Source: CAZOOK01 sp964581385 (lineage in GTDB: Bacteria > Pseudomonadota > Gammaproteobacteria > Nevskiales > Nevskiaceae). Taken from it: a DNA stretch of 32,854 nt. The stretch's first letter is position 1; each line of letters opens with the position of its first letter. The stretch spans positions 1 to 32,854 of the forward strand of contig CAZOOK010000049.1 of assembly GCA_964581385.1 (NCBI GenBank), in the 5' to 3' direction. The notes under the pieces are model-generated. The model made no database searches and was not told the origin of the DNA. It saw only the letters and a program-made list of their open reading frames with translations. The translations under genes and the position numbers were made by a program. This document shows positions 11,592 through 20,227 of the stretch, in pieces.

Positions 11592-13697
11592 ATGGCGATC
11601 ATGACCGACGAGAAGCGAAAACTCCACAGCAAACTGCTGGCTTACAAGAGTTCCAGCGAGAAGTTCCTGTCGGAGATCCACTCGAATTATCGGTCCTGGC
11701 TCCGATTCTCCTTGGGTGAAGAGCAGTGGTCCAGCGACAACGCAGCCAAGCGGCAAGGGCGCGTCACCGACACGTTCAACATCACTCAGGGATACGTCTA
11801 TAAGGCCCTCAACCCAGGCCTTGAGGCACCCGCGGGCATCAACGTCTATTCGTCCGACCCAGCGCAGGATGAACTTGCCCAAAAGCTCCAGGGCGTGTTC
11901 CGGCGCATCCAGTACGAGAGCGATTTCGATAGCGTCACGGCGAAGGTGCGCGAGCTGACCATGCGCGGCGGCCTTGGGGCGTGGCAAGTCCGCGTCTACG
12001 AGAAGGACGAGCCAGACGGGCAGGAAACGCTCGTGCCCAGCTATGAGATCGTCCTGGAGTTGATCCAGGACCCCACCCAAGTTCTGATCGACCCCCTCTG
12101 CCGGAAGGCTGACCGCTCCGACGCTCGGTTCCAGATCCGCAAAGCGAAGATGCCGTCCATCGAGTTCGCGCGATCCTGGCCCCATGCCCAGATTTCCCAG
12201 GAAATCCTCGGAAAGATCGGGGAGCTTGGAGACGACGAAAGCTCGATGGACGGTGAGGACGAAGACCGGCGCGAATTGCACAGCGATGATCGCGGATCCG
12301 ATGGCGTGCTGGACACGGAAGAAGTGACCTATTACGAAGGGTGGATCAAGGACGGAGAATCTGTCTTTTGCATCTACTTCACCGATGATGAAATCCTTTC
12401 CGAAGATCACGAATACAAAGGATCCTTCCTTCCTCTGATTCTGGAAATGGGGCCTTCTTTCGTCAGTGACGATGGGAAGCTGAAGATTTCGTGCATCACC
12501 GAATTGGTCAAGCCCCCCCAACAGGCGTACAATTGGCTTCTGTCTGAAGGTCTTTCGCAGATCGCAACGCGGCCCCGAATTGGTACCATCGCCGAAGATG
12601 AATCAATCGAAGGCTACGAAACTGAATGGACTGACGCAGCCTACAAGCCGGTCCCGGTGGCTCGATACCGGAAAGGTGGGCAGGTTCCGCAGATTCCTGA
12701 CCAAGCCCCGCCTCCAACCGGGTACATGCAGCTTGCCGACATGATGATTACGACCGCCAATCTGATCACCCAGCAGTTCCCGTCTGATCTACAGCAAGCG
12801 CAAAGCAAGATCGACACCCCAAGCGGGGAGGCCATCAAGCAGCAGCGGGCCGCGTCGTCGATCTCCACCTACCACTACGAGGTAGAGCACAAGTCCAAGC
12901 TCAAGCTATGTGGAAACATCATGCTTGACCTACACACCAAGTATTTCAACGACGATTCCGTCCAAGTCTCGCTTGATTCTGACAACAAGCCGACCCTCGT
13001 TTCATTCGGCCCAGGCGAAACCGAGGGCGCATGGAACGCGGATCTGGCGGGTGCCAAGCTGGGCATCATCATCTCCAGCGGTCCGAGCATAGCAAGCCAG
13101 CGCGACGATCTCCTGGACAGCATGTCTCAGCTTACCACGAACCCCCAAGCGGCAGCAATTTTGATTCCCTGGATTGTCCGGCTCAAGAATATTGCCGGAT
13201 CCGAAGAGATCGCCGATCAATTGCAGGAAGTCATGTGGCCCCCTCAGGTAATGCAAGCGTGGCTCAAGAAGCATTCTGGCGATCCGAAGTCCGGGGAATT
13301 GCAGCAGGCCATGAAACAGCAGGCGATGCAGCAGACAATCGATGGATTGAAAGGTGCTCTCAAGCAAACGATTGCCCATATCCAGGAATTGCAGCAGGCA
13401 GAGCAGGCCAAGCAAGCGGAGATTCAAGGAAAGCTCCAGGTCGAACAAGCCAAAGGCCAGGTCGGACTCCAACAGAGTCGCGAGCGGAATGCTGCTGATC
13501 TCCAGCGCGAACAGATCCGGAGCGAAACCGAGATTCAGCGCGAGACAATCCAGACGCAAGGCGCCCTCGATGAGGCTGGAATCAGAATCGAAGGCGACAA
13601 GGAAATCGAGGCGATGCGGTCCACCAATGAGCTGATCGCGCTTGCCCACAGAATTACCCCAGAGACCCCCCCAGAGAACCCCACCATCTTCCAATAG
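11592..13697 (+). CDS. P22 gp1-like portal protein (701 aa)
   Basis: ATG 11592 has AGGAG at 11582-11586. The size and the N-terminal part (SNYRSWLRFSLGEEQW, RVTDTFNITQGYVYK, IDPLCRKADRSDARF, GWIKDGESVFCIYF) fit the P22-type portal family, whose P22 member has 725 residues. From about residue 574 to 680 comes a Gln/Ala/Glu-rich coiled coil (KQQAMQQTIDGLKGAL, QAEQAKQAEIQGKLQVEQ, RSETEIQRETIQ), matching the long helical barrel of P22 portals. It forms the twelve-subunit ring through which DNA enters and leaves. It starts the late head operon and is followed by scaffold and coat genes. Confidence 0.88.
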   Translation: MAIMTDEKRKLHSKLLAYKSSSEKFLSEIHSNYRSWLRFSLGEEQWSSDNAAKRQGRVTDTFNITQGYVYKALNPGLEAPAGINVYSSDPAQDELAQKLQGVFRRIQYESDFDSVTAKVRELTMRGGLGAWQVRVYEKDEPDGQETLVPSYEIVLELIQDPTQVLIDPLCRKADRSDARFQIRKAKMPSIEFARSWPHAQISQEILGKIGELGDDESSMDGEDEDRRELHSDDRGSDGVLDTEEVTYYEGWIKDGESVFCIYFTDDEILSEDHEYKGSFLPLILEMGPSFVSDDGKLKISCITELVKPPQQAYNWLLSEGLSQIATRPRIGTIAEDESIEGYETEWTDAAYKPVPVARYRKGGQVPQIPDQAPPPTGYMQLADMMITTANLITQQFPSDLQQAQSKIDTPSGEAIKQQRAASSISTYHYEVEHKSKLKLCGNIMLDLHTKYFNDDSVQVSLDSDNKPTLVSFGPGETEGAWNADLAGAKLGIIISSGPSIASQRDDLLDSMSQLTTNPQAAAILIPWIVRLKNIAGSEEIADQLQEVMWPPQVMQAWLKKHSGDPKSGELQQAMKQQAMQQTIDGLKGALKQTIAHIQELQQAEQAKQAEIQGKLQVEQAKGQVGLQQSRERNAADLQREQIRSETEIQRETIQTQGALDEAGIRIEGDKEIEAMRSTNELIALAHRITPETPPENPTIFQ

Positions 13698-13705
13698 GAC
13701 GAACC

Positions 13706-14854
13706 ATGGCTGATCAGATCGACATCCCAGAAAGCTTCACAGCGGATTTTCCCGACGAATCATTCACAGGAGGAGCCCCCGAGACAACCGCGCCGGTCAA
13801 CGCAGAGCTTCCCCACGACATTGGAGACGCGGCCACCGAAGAGGAGCGCGCCGCCGCCGCTGCAGCCGCGGACCCGAACGCTGGGAAGGACGGCTTCGAG
13901 GATCTGGAAGACGACATCGATCCCAATGCACTCCCAGAGGAAAAGGACGACGAAGACGAAGGGAACAGGAATCCCGAGAACCTGAAAAAGGCGCTCCACA
14001 AGGAACGCGGCGAGAAGAAGACGTTCCGCGACCGTGCCACCGCTGCCGAGGCCCGTACCAAGGAGTTGGAGACTCTCCTAGAGAAGGCGAAGACCGCTCC
14101 ACCTGCCGCCGCCGCTCCCGAATCAGTGGCCCGCGTCCAGGAGGATCCCAAGCTCAAGGAATGGGGCCAGCAGATCGCCTTCCTCGAAAAGCAGCGGGGA
14201 GAATCCGACGAGCAGTTCGGAGCCCGTCTCAAGGGCGCCGGAATCGAAAGCCAAGAGCAGTACGCCAATATTTCGGCTCGGCTTCATGGCGCCTACGAGG
14301 CCCGTACTCAGACATTGGCCGCAACCCTCGAGTCTGAGGAGCGGATACGTGCGAATACCGCCGCTGCCGACCTCGAACGGTCCAAGCGCGAGATCGATGA
14401 CAACTTCTCGCGCAACATCAAGGATTCGAAGATTCCCGGGATCGACAAGCTCTCGCAGCGATTCGCCAATCACCAGGGAACACACTTCCATCCGGAAATC
14501 TCCCTGGGCGTGAAGTTGGCTCGCGACCCCGCTTCTCTGGTGGCCGCGATCTCATCCGACCGCAAGGTTTTTGACGAGGTGGCCGCAATGGGCAAGGGAA
14601 AGGCCGGCCCGACCTACTCCGACCTGGTTCGACTCGGTGAAATCGCCGCCGAATTCCGCTTCAAGCATGCCGACAAGCTCCCGGCGCCATCCAAAGCCGC
14701 TGATCCTGCACCGAACCGCACCCCGTCCGCCACACGGCCTCCCAGGGCTTCCCAGGGCGCTCCGACGGATTGGGATATGGACGCGGAGGAGTGGGTCGAA
14801 AAGGCCCAAAAAGGAAAGGTCGCTGATACGTTCGGTATTTTGCGCCGCCGGTAG
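13706..14854 (+). CDS. scaffolding-type protein (382 aa)
   Basis: ATG 13706 lies 8 nt after the portal stop. The N-terminal 90 residues are very acidic (FEDLEDDIDPNALPEEKDDEDEG). A charged helical coiled coil follows (KKALHKERGEKKTFRDRATAAEARTKELETLLEKA), with further helices and a basic end (GILRRR). P22 gp8-type scaffolds combine elongated helices with a basic C-terminal hook that binds coat protein. Position between portal and coat fits exactly. The protein would guide procapsid assembly and then leave. Assignment rests on position and physical character, not on a close sequence match. Confidence 0.78.
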   Translation: MADQIDIPESFTADFPDESFTGGAPETTAPVNAELPHDIGDAATEEERAAAAAAADPNAGKDGFEDLEDDIDPNALPEEKDDEDEGNRNPENLKKALHKERGEKKTFRDRATAAEARTKELETLLEKAKTAPPAAAAPESVARVQEDPKLKEWGQQIAFLEKQRGESDEQFGARLKGAGIESQEQYANISARLHGAYEARTQTLAATLESEERIRANTAAADLERSKREIDDNFSRNIKDSKIPGIDKLSQRFANHQGTHFHPEISLGVKLARDPASLVAAISSDRKVFDEVAAMGKGKAGPTYSDLVRLGEIAAEFRFKHADKLPAPSKAADPAPNRTPSATRPPRASQGAPTDWDMDAEEWVEKAQKGKVADTFGILRRR

Positions 14855-15051
14855 TATATTTCCCAAAAGGAGGTCGGGAGATCCGGCCTCCCATCGCGGA
14901 ACCTCCAATCCGCGTCACCAAATCGGAGGGCCTAGCCGTGCTACCGGCGGGCGCCACAAGCGCCATCGGGTGATCTCCCAGTCAGTAGATCGAAACGCAA
15001 TCAAACGCAATCGAAAACTGACACGCCCATTGAACGGGCAAGGAGATCAAC
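14855..15051 (+). promoter_or_regulatory. 197-nt leader before the coat gene with three small hairpins
   Basis: No gene is seen here. Candidate hairpins are AGGTCGG/CCGGCCT near 14871-14889, GGCGC/GCGCC at 14950-14964, and GCCC/GGGC just before the ATG. A 10-bp direct repeat AAACGCAATC occurs twice near 14993-15011. AAGGAG gives a strong Shine-Dalgarno before ATG 15052. Untranslated leaders of this length are rare in this window. It may set the high level of coat synthesis, by promoter or RNA stability. Confidence 0.4.
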
Positions 15052-16452
15052 ATGGCTTCTGGCGACGTGAACGTCTATCAGAGACAGCAGCTCATCAACC
15101 GCGAAGTGGTCACGAAGTGGAAGTCGCTTCCCGGCCTCGTGGACAAGCTCCACTGGGACAAGGACAAGGCCGCCGAGATCGGGGCACAGAACAACACCGG
15201 TAAGGCGATGCAGTACCGCAGGCCTTCCTACGTTGGCGTGGGGATCACCGAGACGACCGACTTCTCGACCCGCGACACCTCGACGGACCTCTCATCCTCG
15301 AACCTCATCCCCAACTACGTGCAGACCATCGACGCGGTGGGAAACATGTACATCCAATACAAGGTCGAGACGAACCTCCAGTTCTCTCTCCAAGATCTGA
15401 TGTACTGGATCACCGACAAGGACAAGGATCTCCGGTTCCTGGACACCGCCATCGCGCAGCTCAAGGACCAGGTTTCCTTGGCTTCCGGCAACACGCTGGC
15501 CCGGTGGGTGGGACAGACCGTCGAGCTGGACACCGCCTACAGCACCGCCGGACAGAACGTGATCTCCTCGCTCGGAAGGGCGAAAAAGGTCATGCTCTCC
15601 CGTCGTGGCACCCAGGAGGCCAAGCGCAAGATTGCCCTGTTCAACATGGATGTCATTCGGGCGATCGCGCCCAGTGCCGCGTCCCTGTTCAACTACGGCA
15701 GGACCGATAGCATCCAGGGCCTCCAGGAGGCGGGATTCCGGCCTGGTGAACTAGACCTCTACGGGTTCAGCGCCTCGGAATCGGCTCTCCTGCCGGACGT
15801 GGTCATTCCTTCGACCACCGCTTGGCCCACCACCGTGAATCTCTCGGCCGCATGGGGTGCTTCGGGCGCATGGGTCGATACCCAGACGATCGCAGTCACT
15901 GGCCTCCAGGCCTCGACCACGTTCGCGCCGGGATTCTCGATCTATGTGGCAGGCGACTACTGGACCGTGCCGGGCGTCGGAACCTGGGACTTCACCAACA
16001 AGACGTGGAGTTCCCGCAAGTCCACCAAGGTGCTGGCGACCTACACCGTGGCCGCCGCGTTCACCTCGGACTCTTCGGGCAATGCCACCATCTCGGTGCG
16101 TGAAGCTCGCATCTACGACGGGCCCTTCGCCAACGTGACGGGAACCGCGCAGATCGCGTCCACCACGGTCGTCGGTGTGGTCGGGCAGACCGCTTCCGCC
16201 CAGACCATCACTCCCGGATTCCTCTTCGATCCGGACTGCGTGCTGGCCGTCTCTCCCAAGGTCAAGGTGCCGACCATCGGCACCAAATCGATCACTGGAT
16301 CGGTCGGCGGGTTCAACTACGCCATCGTCCAACAGGTCTGGCCCGGACAGTTACAGGAGATCACCAAGCTCATCGGGTTCTTCGGCCTCGTGGTGCCGGT
16401 GCCCGAAGGCTGCGTGAAGTTCTACTCCGACATCGCCGGAACCTTGGTGTAG
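15052..16452 (+). CDS. P22 gp5-like major coat protein (466 aa)
   Basis: ATG 15052 follows a strong AAGGAG site. The N-terminal and middle parts (VYQRQQLINREVVTKWKSLPGLVDKLHWDKDKAAEIG, TIDAVGNMYIQYKVETNLQFSLQDL, AKRKIALFNMDVIRAI) fit the HK97-fold P22 coat family, and the length is near the P22 value of 430. A Thr/Ser-rich beta segment (about residues 245-400) may correspond to the inserted I-domain of P22 coat or to a substitute. The C-terminus returns to hydrophobic strands (ITKLIGFFGLVVPVPEGCVKF). It forms the capsid shell. A strong terminator follows. Confidence 0.87.
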   Translation: MASGDVNVYQRQQLINREVVTKWKSLPGLVDKLHWDKDKAAEIGAQNNTGKAMQYRRPSYVGVGITETTDFSTRDTSTDLSSSNLIPNYVQTIDAVGNMYIQYKVETNLQFSLQDLMYWITDKDKDLRFLDTAIAQLKDQVSLASGNTLARWVGQTVELDTAYSTAGQNVISSLGRAKKVMLSRRGTQEAKRKIALFNMDVIRAIAPSAASLFNYGRTDSIQGLQEAGFRPGELDLYGFSASESALLPDVVIPSTTAWPTTVNLSAAWGASGAWVDTQTIAVTGLQASTTFAPGFSIYVAGDYWTVPGVGTWDFTNKTWSSRKSTKVLATYTVAAAFTSDSSGNATISVREARIYDGPFANVTGTAQIASTTVVGVVGQTASAQTITPGFLFDPDCVLAVSPKVKVPTIGTKSITGSVGGFNYAIVQQVWPGQLQEITKLIGFFGLVVPVPEGCVKFYSDIAGTLV

Positions 16453-16457
16453 CACTT

Positions 16458-16489
16458 GGGGGCCTAGGACAGAACTAGGCCCCTTTCTT
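16458..16489 (+). terminator. intrinsic terminator after the coat gene
   Basis: GGGGCCTAG (16459-16467) pairs perfectly with CTAGGCCCC (16475-16483), with a 7-nt loop and then TTTCTTC. This would reduce expression of the downstream neck and ejection genes relative to coat protein, as phages need. Confidence 0.9.
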
Positions 16490-16521
16490 CCTCCCCAAAC
16501 CACCGAATCGAAAGGCAGAAC

Positions 16522-16818
16522 ATGGCAGCGATCAAAGAAAAGACCTCCAGCGACGTGGATCTCGTCAAGGAATCCGGTGCGCCGGATCTCGAAGACCTCT
16601 CTCGCTTCACCGAGGGGCAACAGCACTGGATCAAGCAGCACGTCTACATCTTCTCGGAACAGCATGCCTACGATGCGGGCTACCCGACGATGATCCCTGG
16701 CGTGGGATCGATCCCCGACCGCAAGACGTTCCTCGAAAAGCTCCCGGAGCTTCGCGAAAAGTTTCTCTACTCGAGGATCAAGGAGTTCGAAGGTCAGAAC
16801 GAGTCCCGCAAGGGATAA
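16522..16818 (+). CDS. hypothetical head-region protein (98 aa)
   Basis: ATG 16522 has GAAAGGC upstream. The product is acidic at first (SSDVDLVKESGAPDLEDLSRF) and helical later (KQHVYIFSEQHAYDAG, FLEKLPELREKFLYSRIKEFE). It lies between the coat and gp4-like genes, where some P22-like phages have a small head or decoration gene. No family is recognised. Confidence 0.65.
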   Translation: MAAIKEKTSSDVDLVKESGAPDLEDLSRFTEGQQHWIKQHVYIFSEQHAYDAGYPTMIPGVGSIPDRKTFLEKLPELREKFLYSRIKEFEGQNESRKG

Positions 16819-16833
16819 GGGGCGAGGCACCGC

Positions 16834-17568
16834 ATGGCCCTGCTGGTCCAAACCGTAGTCGAAGACGCGCTGGCTCTGATCGGAGCGTTTGAGGATGGTG
16901 GTGGGGGACCGGCTCCGGAATGGCAAACTCGCGCTGTGCGGTGCCTCAACATGCTTCTGGGCGAATGGTCCCGCAAGAGCTACATCAATCCGAGACAGAC
17001 GACATGGATCGTGTCGTCGCTCAAGGACTACCACAAGATCGTCCTTTCCCCCACGGCCGGCGCAGACGTTGATTTGGTGGCCGATGTCCTTCTGATCTCT
17101 TCTTTGGTGTCGGAGCTGGGAACAGCCACCTACCAAATGCGCGAAATGCGCCTCGAAGATTACAGTGGGCTTTCGGTCAAGGATCTCCAGGCAATCCCGC
17201 AATCCTGGGCCTGGGACCGCAATTTCCCCTCCTCCACCATCTGGATCTATCCAGGATTCTCGGCAAGCAAGATCAGAATCACCGGAATGCCGAAAATCAC
17301 ATCCGCAGTCAGTCAAGGGGCGATTGATGTTCCAGACGACTACTACAAGGCCGTGGTCTTCAATCTGGCAGCCGAACTCCATCCGTTCATGCCTCTTGGA
17401 GAGGGGATCGACACCGGCATCCTGGCTCACGCGAAGGCCGCTCTGAAGCCCATCAAGATGGCCGCACAGAATAGGCTCCTGAAGGTTCCGCAGGCTGGGC
17501 AGTATACCAGCAATGACCCAGGATCGGACTACTGGCTTTCGCCCCTCAACGACGTGGTGCTTCGATGA
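16834..17568 (+). CDS. P22 gp4-like head-to-tail adaptor (244 aa)
   Basis: ATG 16834 follows GGGGCGAGG. The sequence ALLVQTVVEDALALIGAF ... AVRCLNMLLGEWSRKSYIN ... WIYPGFSASKIRITGMPKI ... DDYYKAVVFNLAAELHPFMP matches the gp4 tail-accessory family that binds under the portal ring. It is longer than P22 gp4 (166 residues). It is coupled to the gp10-like gene by an ATGA overlap. Role: closing the portal channel and building the neck after packaging. Confidence 0.85.
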   Translation: MALLVQTVVEDALALIGAFEDGGGGPAPEWQTRAVRCLNMLLGEWSRKSYINPRQTTWIVSSLKDYHKIVLSPTAGADVDLVADVLLISSLVSELGTATYQMREMRLEDYSGLSVKDLQAIPQSWAWDRNFPSSTIWIYPGFSASKIRITGMPKITSAVSQGAIDVPDDYYKAVVFNLAAELHPFMPLGEGIDTGILAHAKAALKPIKMAAQNRLLKVPQAGQYTSNDPGSDYWLSPLNDVVLR

Positions 17569-19121
17569 AGGCTGATCTCGGATTCTCCTCCAAGCCGTAT
17601 TCCCAGGCCTATGCCTCGGTTGGCTTGGAAATCCTGGACAACTTCTACGTGGAGGCGGCTACATCTTCGACGGCAAAGAAGGGGTACTACTACGTCGGGA
17701 TTCAAGGCCTTCATCTCCTCCTCGCATCGTCTGGGACGAATTCTTGCCGAGGCCTTTTCACCACTTCTGGATACCGCACATTCGGCGTCTGGGGAAATGC
17801 TTTGGTCGAGCTAACGGCGGCTGGAACGGTTCGCGTGAATCGTGGAACGCTCAATAGCTCAGCGGGGATTGTGCGATTTGCCGAGAATGGCAAGCAGATG
17901 ATTCTTGTGGATGGAGAGCGAGGATACATCCTCGATCTCACATCTAGCACATTTGGGCAGATCACAGACGAGTACTTCCCTGGCGTGGACTCTGGAGATT
18001 ACACCAAAGGCCCATCGCACGTTGTATGCCTGGATACCTATTTTCTAGTCAATTCGCGTGGAACCAATAAGTACTACTGGTCTGCTCCCGGTTACGTCCC
18101 GTATGCATTCGATTCGACCCAGCCATCGGTGCAAAATCTATGGTGGGGAACGGCATACGCACAAAAGATCGGCGACACCGACAATATCGTTGGGATTATT
18201 GCGCTTCCGACGATTCTTGGAGTATTCGGGAACAACTCGATGGAGTTCCATTACGATTCCGGGAACACGGCTGGACAAGTCTTTCGACGCCAAGAAAGCA
18301 GCGTCGTGAATTTTGGATGTCTTTCCGCCGATTCAATCTGTCGGTATGGAAACGGGTTCTATTGGCTTGGCCAAGATCGATCCGGAACCATCGGGATCTT
18401 CACGGTTGGAATGGACTTCATGCCGCGCCGGATTTCGACCCGTGGAATCGAAACAAGAATCCAAGCCTATGAAAAGATCAACGATTGCTGGTCGTATTCC
18501 TACGCCGTTGACGGGCACGCATTCGTTCTGTTCAATTTCCCAAGCGGTACATCGGAAGACGGCGGCGGCGTAACGGGCGCTACATGGGCCTACGATGTCA
18601 CCACAGACACGTGGACCCGCCGATCCCGCTGGCAGGCATCCGAAGGTCGCGCCTACCGCTATGCCGGGCAGTTCTCGGCCTACAATGAGGCGTGGGGAAT
18701 GGAGATCCTGGGCGACTGGCGGTCAGACGCTCTCTATTATCTCGACAATGAACAGTATTTCAACCACACGCAGACCGGCGAAACCGAATACATCCAAGCT
18801 CGATTCACTACTCCAATCGGGTACGAATCAAACAAGATGATTATTTACGATTGCCTCCAATTGAATCACCAGCCTGGATTCTCGCCGCGCACCGGCCAAG
18901 GATCAGATCCGGTCTGGATGATGTCTTCGAGCAACGATACCGGACTGACGTTTGGCTACGAGCGCTCGGCTTCCGCTGGCAAGACCGGCGAATACCGGCG
19001 CCGTACACGCTGGCTCAAGCTTGGGATGTCGCGCAACAAGGTTTTTCGGTTCCGCGCTTCTGATCCATTCAAGCGCGTAATCACCGGGTACACGATTGAT
19101 TTTAGGGAGTGCAGCCGATGA
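17565..19121 (+). CDS. P22 gp10-like packaged-DNA stabilization protein (518 aa)
   Basis: ATG 17565 overlaps the previous stop. The opening LGFSSKPYSQAYASVGLEILDNFYVE, the repeated beta strands (GYRTFGVWGNALVELTAAG, RFAENGKQMILVDGERGYILD, YWSAPGYVPYAFDSTQP) and the GGVTGATWAYDVTTDTWTRR region match the gp10 family, built mainly of beta structure. P22 gp10 has 472 residues. It plugs the neck below gp4 and connects to the tail needle or tailspikes. Confidence 0.87.
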   Translation: MKADLGFSSKPYSQAYASVGLEILDNFYVEAATSSTAKKGYYYVGIQGLHLLLASSGTNSCRGLFTTSGYRTFGVWGNALVELTAAGTVRVNRGTLNSSAGIVRFAENGKQMILVDGERGYILDLTSSTFGQITDEYFPGVDSGDYTKGPSHVVCLDTYFLVNSRGTNKYYWSAPGYVPYAFDSTQPSVQNLWWGTAYAQKIGDTDNIVGIIALPTILGVFGNNSMEFHYDSGNTAGQVFRRQESSVVNFGCLSADSICRYGNGFYWLGQDRSGTIGIFTVGMDFMPRRISTRGIETRIQAYEKINDCWSYSYAVDGHAFVLFNFPSGTSEDGGGVTGATWAYDVTTDTWTRRSRWQASEGRAYRYAGQFSAYNEAWGMEILGDWRSDALYYLDNEQYFNHTQTGETEYIQARFTTPIGYESNKMIIYDCLQLNHQPGFSPRTGQGSDPVWMMSSSNDTGLTFGYERSASAGKTGEYRRRTRWLKLGMSRNKVFRFRASDPFKRVITGYTIDFRECSR

Positions 19122-19408
19122 TTGATCCATTTCCCATCTCTACCGCTCCAGTGGGCAAGAACGGCTCCTGGAATGATCCTGTTTCCAAGTGGCTCATGAA
19201 GGCAGGCAACCACCTTAATGAGGCCTCCCAGGTACGCCAATCGACCAGCGGGAGCGAAATTCTCTATTGGTCCCGCAACGGCGCGACCATCGTCTACGAA
19301 TATACCGGCATAGGCGGAATTTCTTTCGATTGCGATGGAACAACCATCGCGATTCCGAAGACCACCGAAAGCCAGGAAACGACCGGTACCAGACTGGTGA
19401 AGGGGTAA
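19118..19408 (+). CDS. small tail-region protein (96 aa)
   Basis: ATG 19118 overlaps the gp10-like stop (ATGA) with TAGGGAG upstream; an in-frame GTG nine bases earlier is less likely. The product has a polar N-terminus (FPISTAPVGKNGSWNDPVSKW) and a beta-rich end (EILYWSRNGATIVYEYTGIGG). It holds the place of the needle gene gp26 in P22, but it is far shorter and lacks an evident triple coiled coil. It may be an unrelated tail part. Confidence 0.6.
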   Translation: MIDPFPISTAPVGKNGSWNDPVSKWLMKAGNHLNEASQVRQSTSGSEILYWSRNGATIVYEYTGIGGISFDCDGTTIAIPKTTESQETTGTRLVKG

Positions 19409-19411
19409 GTC

Positions 19412-20227
19412 ATGGCTGATGTATCCGGAATATTGAATGGAGGCGTGAACGGGGTCACGTCCGGATCTTCTGCCGGGCCATGGGGCTCTTTGATTGGCGG
19501 CCTTGCAGGGGCTGGCATTGGGCTCCTGAATTCCAACGCTTCCGAGGAGGCTGCACGGAAACAACAGGAAGCGGAAGCCCGAGCTGCGGCGCTTGCTGAA
19601 CAGCGGTACAGCGAGACGAAAAGCAGCCTTTCGCCGTACATCTCCACGGGTCAAGGTGCGCTCGGGCGGGCCAACGAACAAGCAGCCAATTTCCACGATC
19701 CGGGCTTCGACTACAAGCAGAAAGCGTTCGACTACAACGAGTGGACGGACCCTGAAGCGCAGACCCTGATGAACCAGGCGAGCCAGGCGACAAACGCGGC
19801 GTCCATCGCTTCCGGAGCCGTTGGAGGGGGTGCTGCATCGGCTTTGCAGAAGGAGCGGATGAACCTCGCCAACCAGGCCTACGCCCCCGCCTTCCAGCGC
19901 TGGTCCGACTCGTCGAAAATGCTCAACGACCAGGCACAGCAGAAGTGGACACGGGGCATGGACTTCCAGACCCAGCAGATCGGGGCGAACCAGAACATCG
20001 CCAATTCCGGGCTCCAGGCGGCCGGCACGCTCGCAGGGTTCAGCAATCCGAACACCCAGATGGGCATGGGCGCGATCTCTGGGCAAGGAGAGGCCGGGGC
20101 CCTGGGGACCATCGGGAGCGCCAATGCGGCGAGTCAGGGGATTGGCGGTCTCGCCAAGGGCATAGGGACGTTGGCTGACTGGTATTCCCAGCAGAAGTCT
20201 CCAGGCGCAATTGGAGGGGCCAACTGA
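19412..20227 (+). CDS. ejection-type protein with glycine-rich membrane segment (271 aa)
   Basis: ATG 19412 lies three bases after the previous stop. Residues about 19-43 (SAGPWGSLIGGLAGAGIGLLN) form a glycine-zipper hydrophobic segment. A charged Ala-rich helix follows (SEEAARKQQEAEARAAALAEQRYSE), then PYISTGQGALGRANE and a long Gln/Ala/Gly-rich part. P22-like phages have at this place DNA-injection proteins (gp14, gp7) with small size, Ala/Gln richness and membrane-active segments. Its role would be to leave the capsid and help form the DNA path across the cell envelope. Confidence 0.68.
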   Translation: MADVSGILNGGVNGVTSGSSAGPWGSLIGGLAGAGIGLLNSNASEEAARKQQEAEARAAALAEQRYSETKSSLSPYISTGQGALGRANEQAANFHDPGFDYKQKAFDYNEWTDPEAQTLMNQASQATNAASIASGAVGGGAASALQKERMNLANQAYAPAFQRWSDSSKMLNDQAQQKWTRGMDFQTQQIGANQNIANSGLQAAGTLAGFSNPNTQMGMGAISGQGEAGALGTIGSANAASQGIGGLAKGIGTLADWYSQQKSPGAIGGAN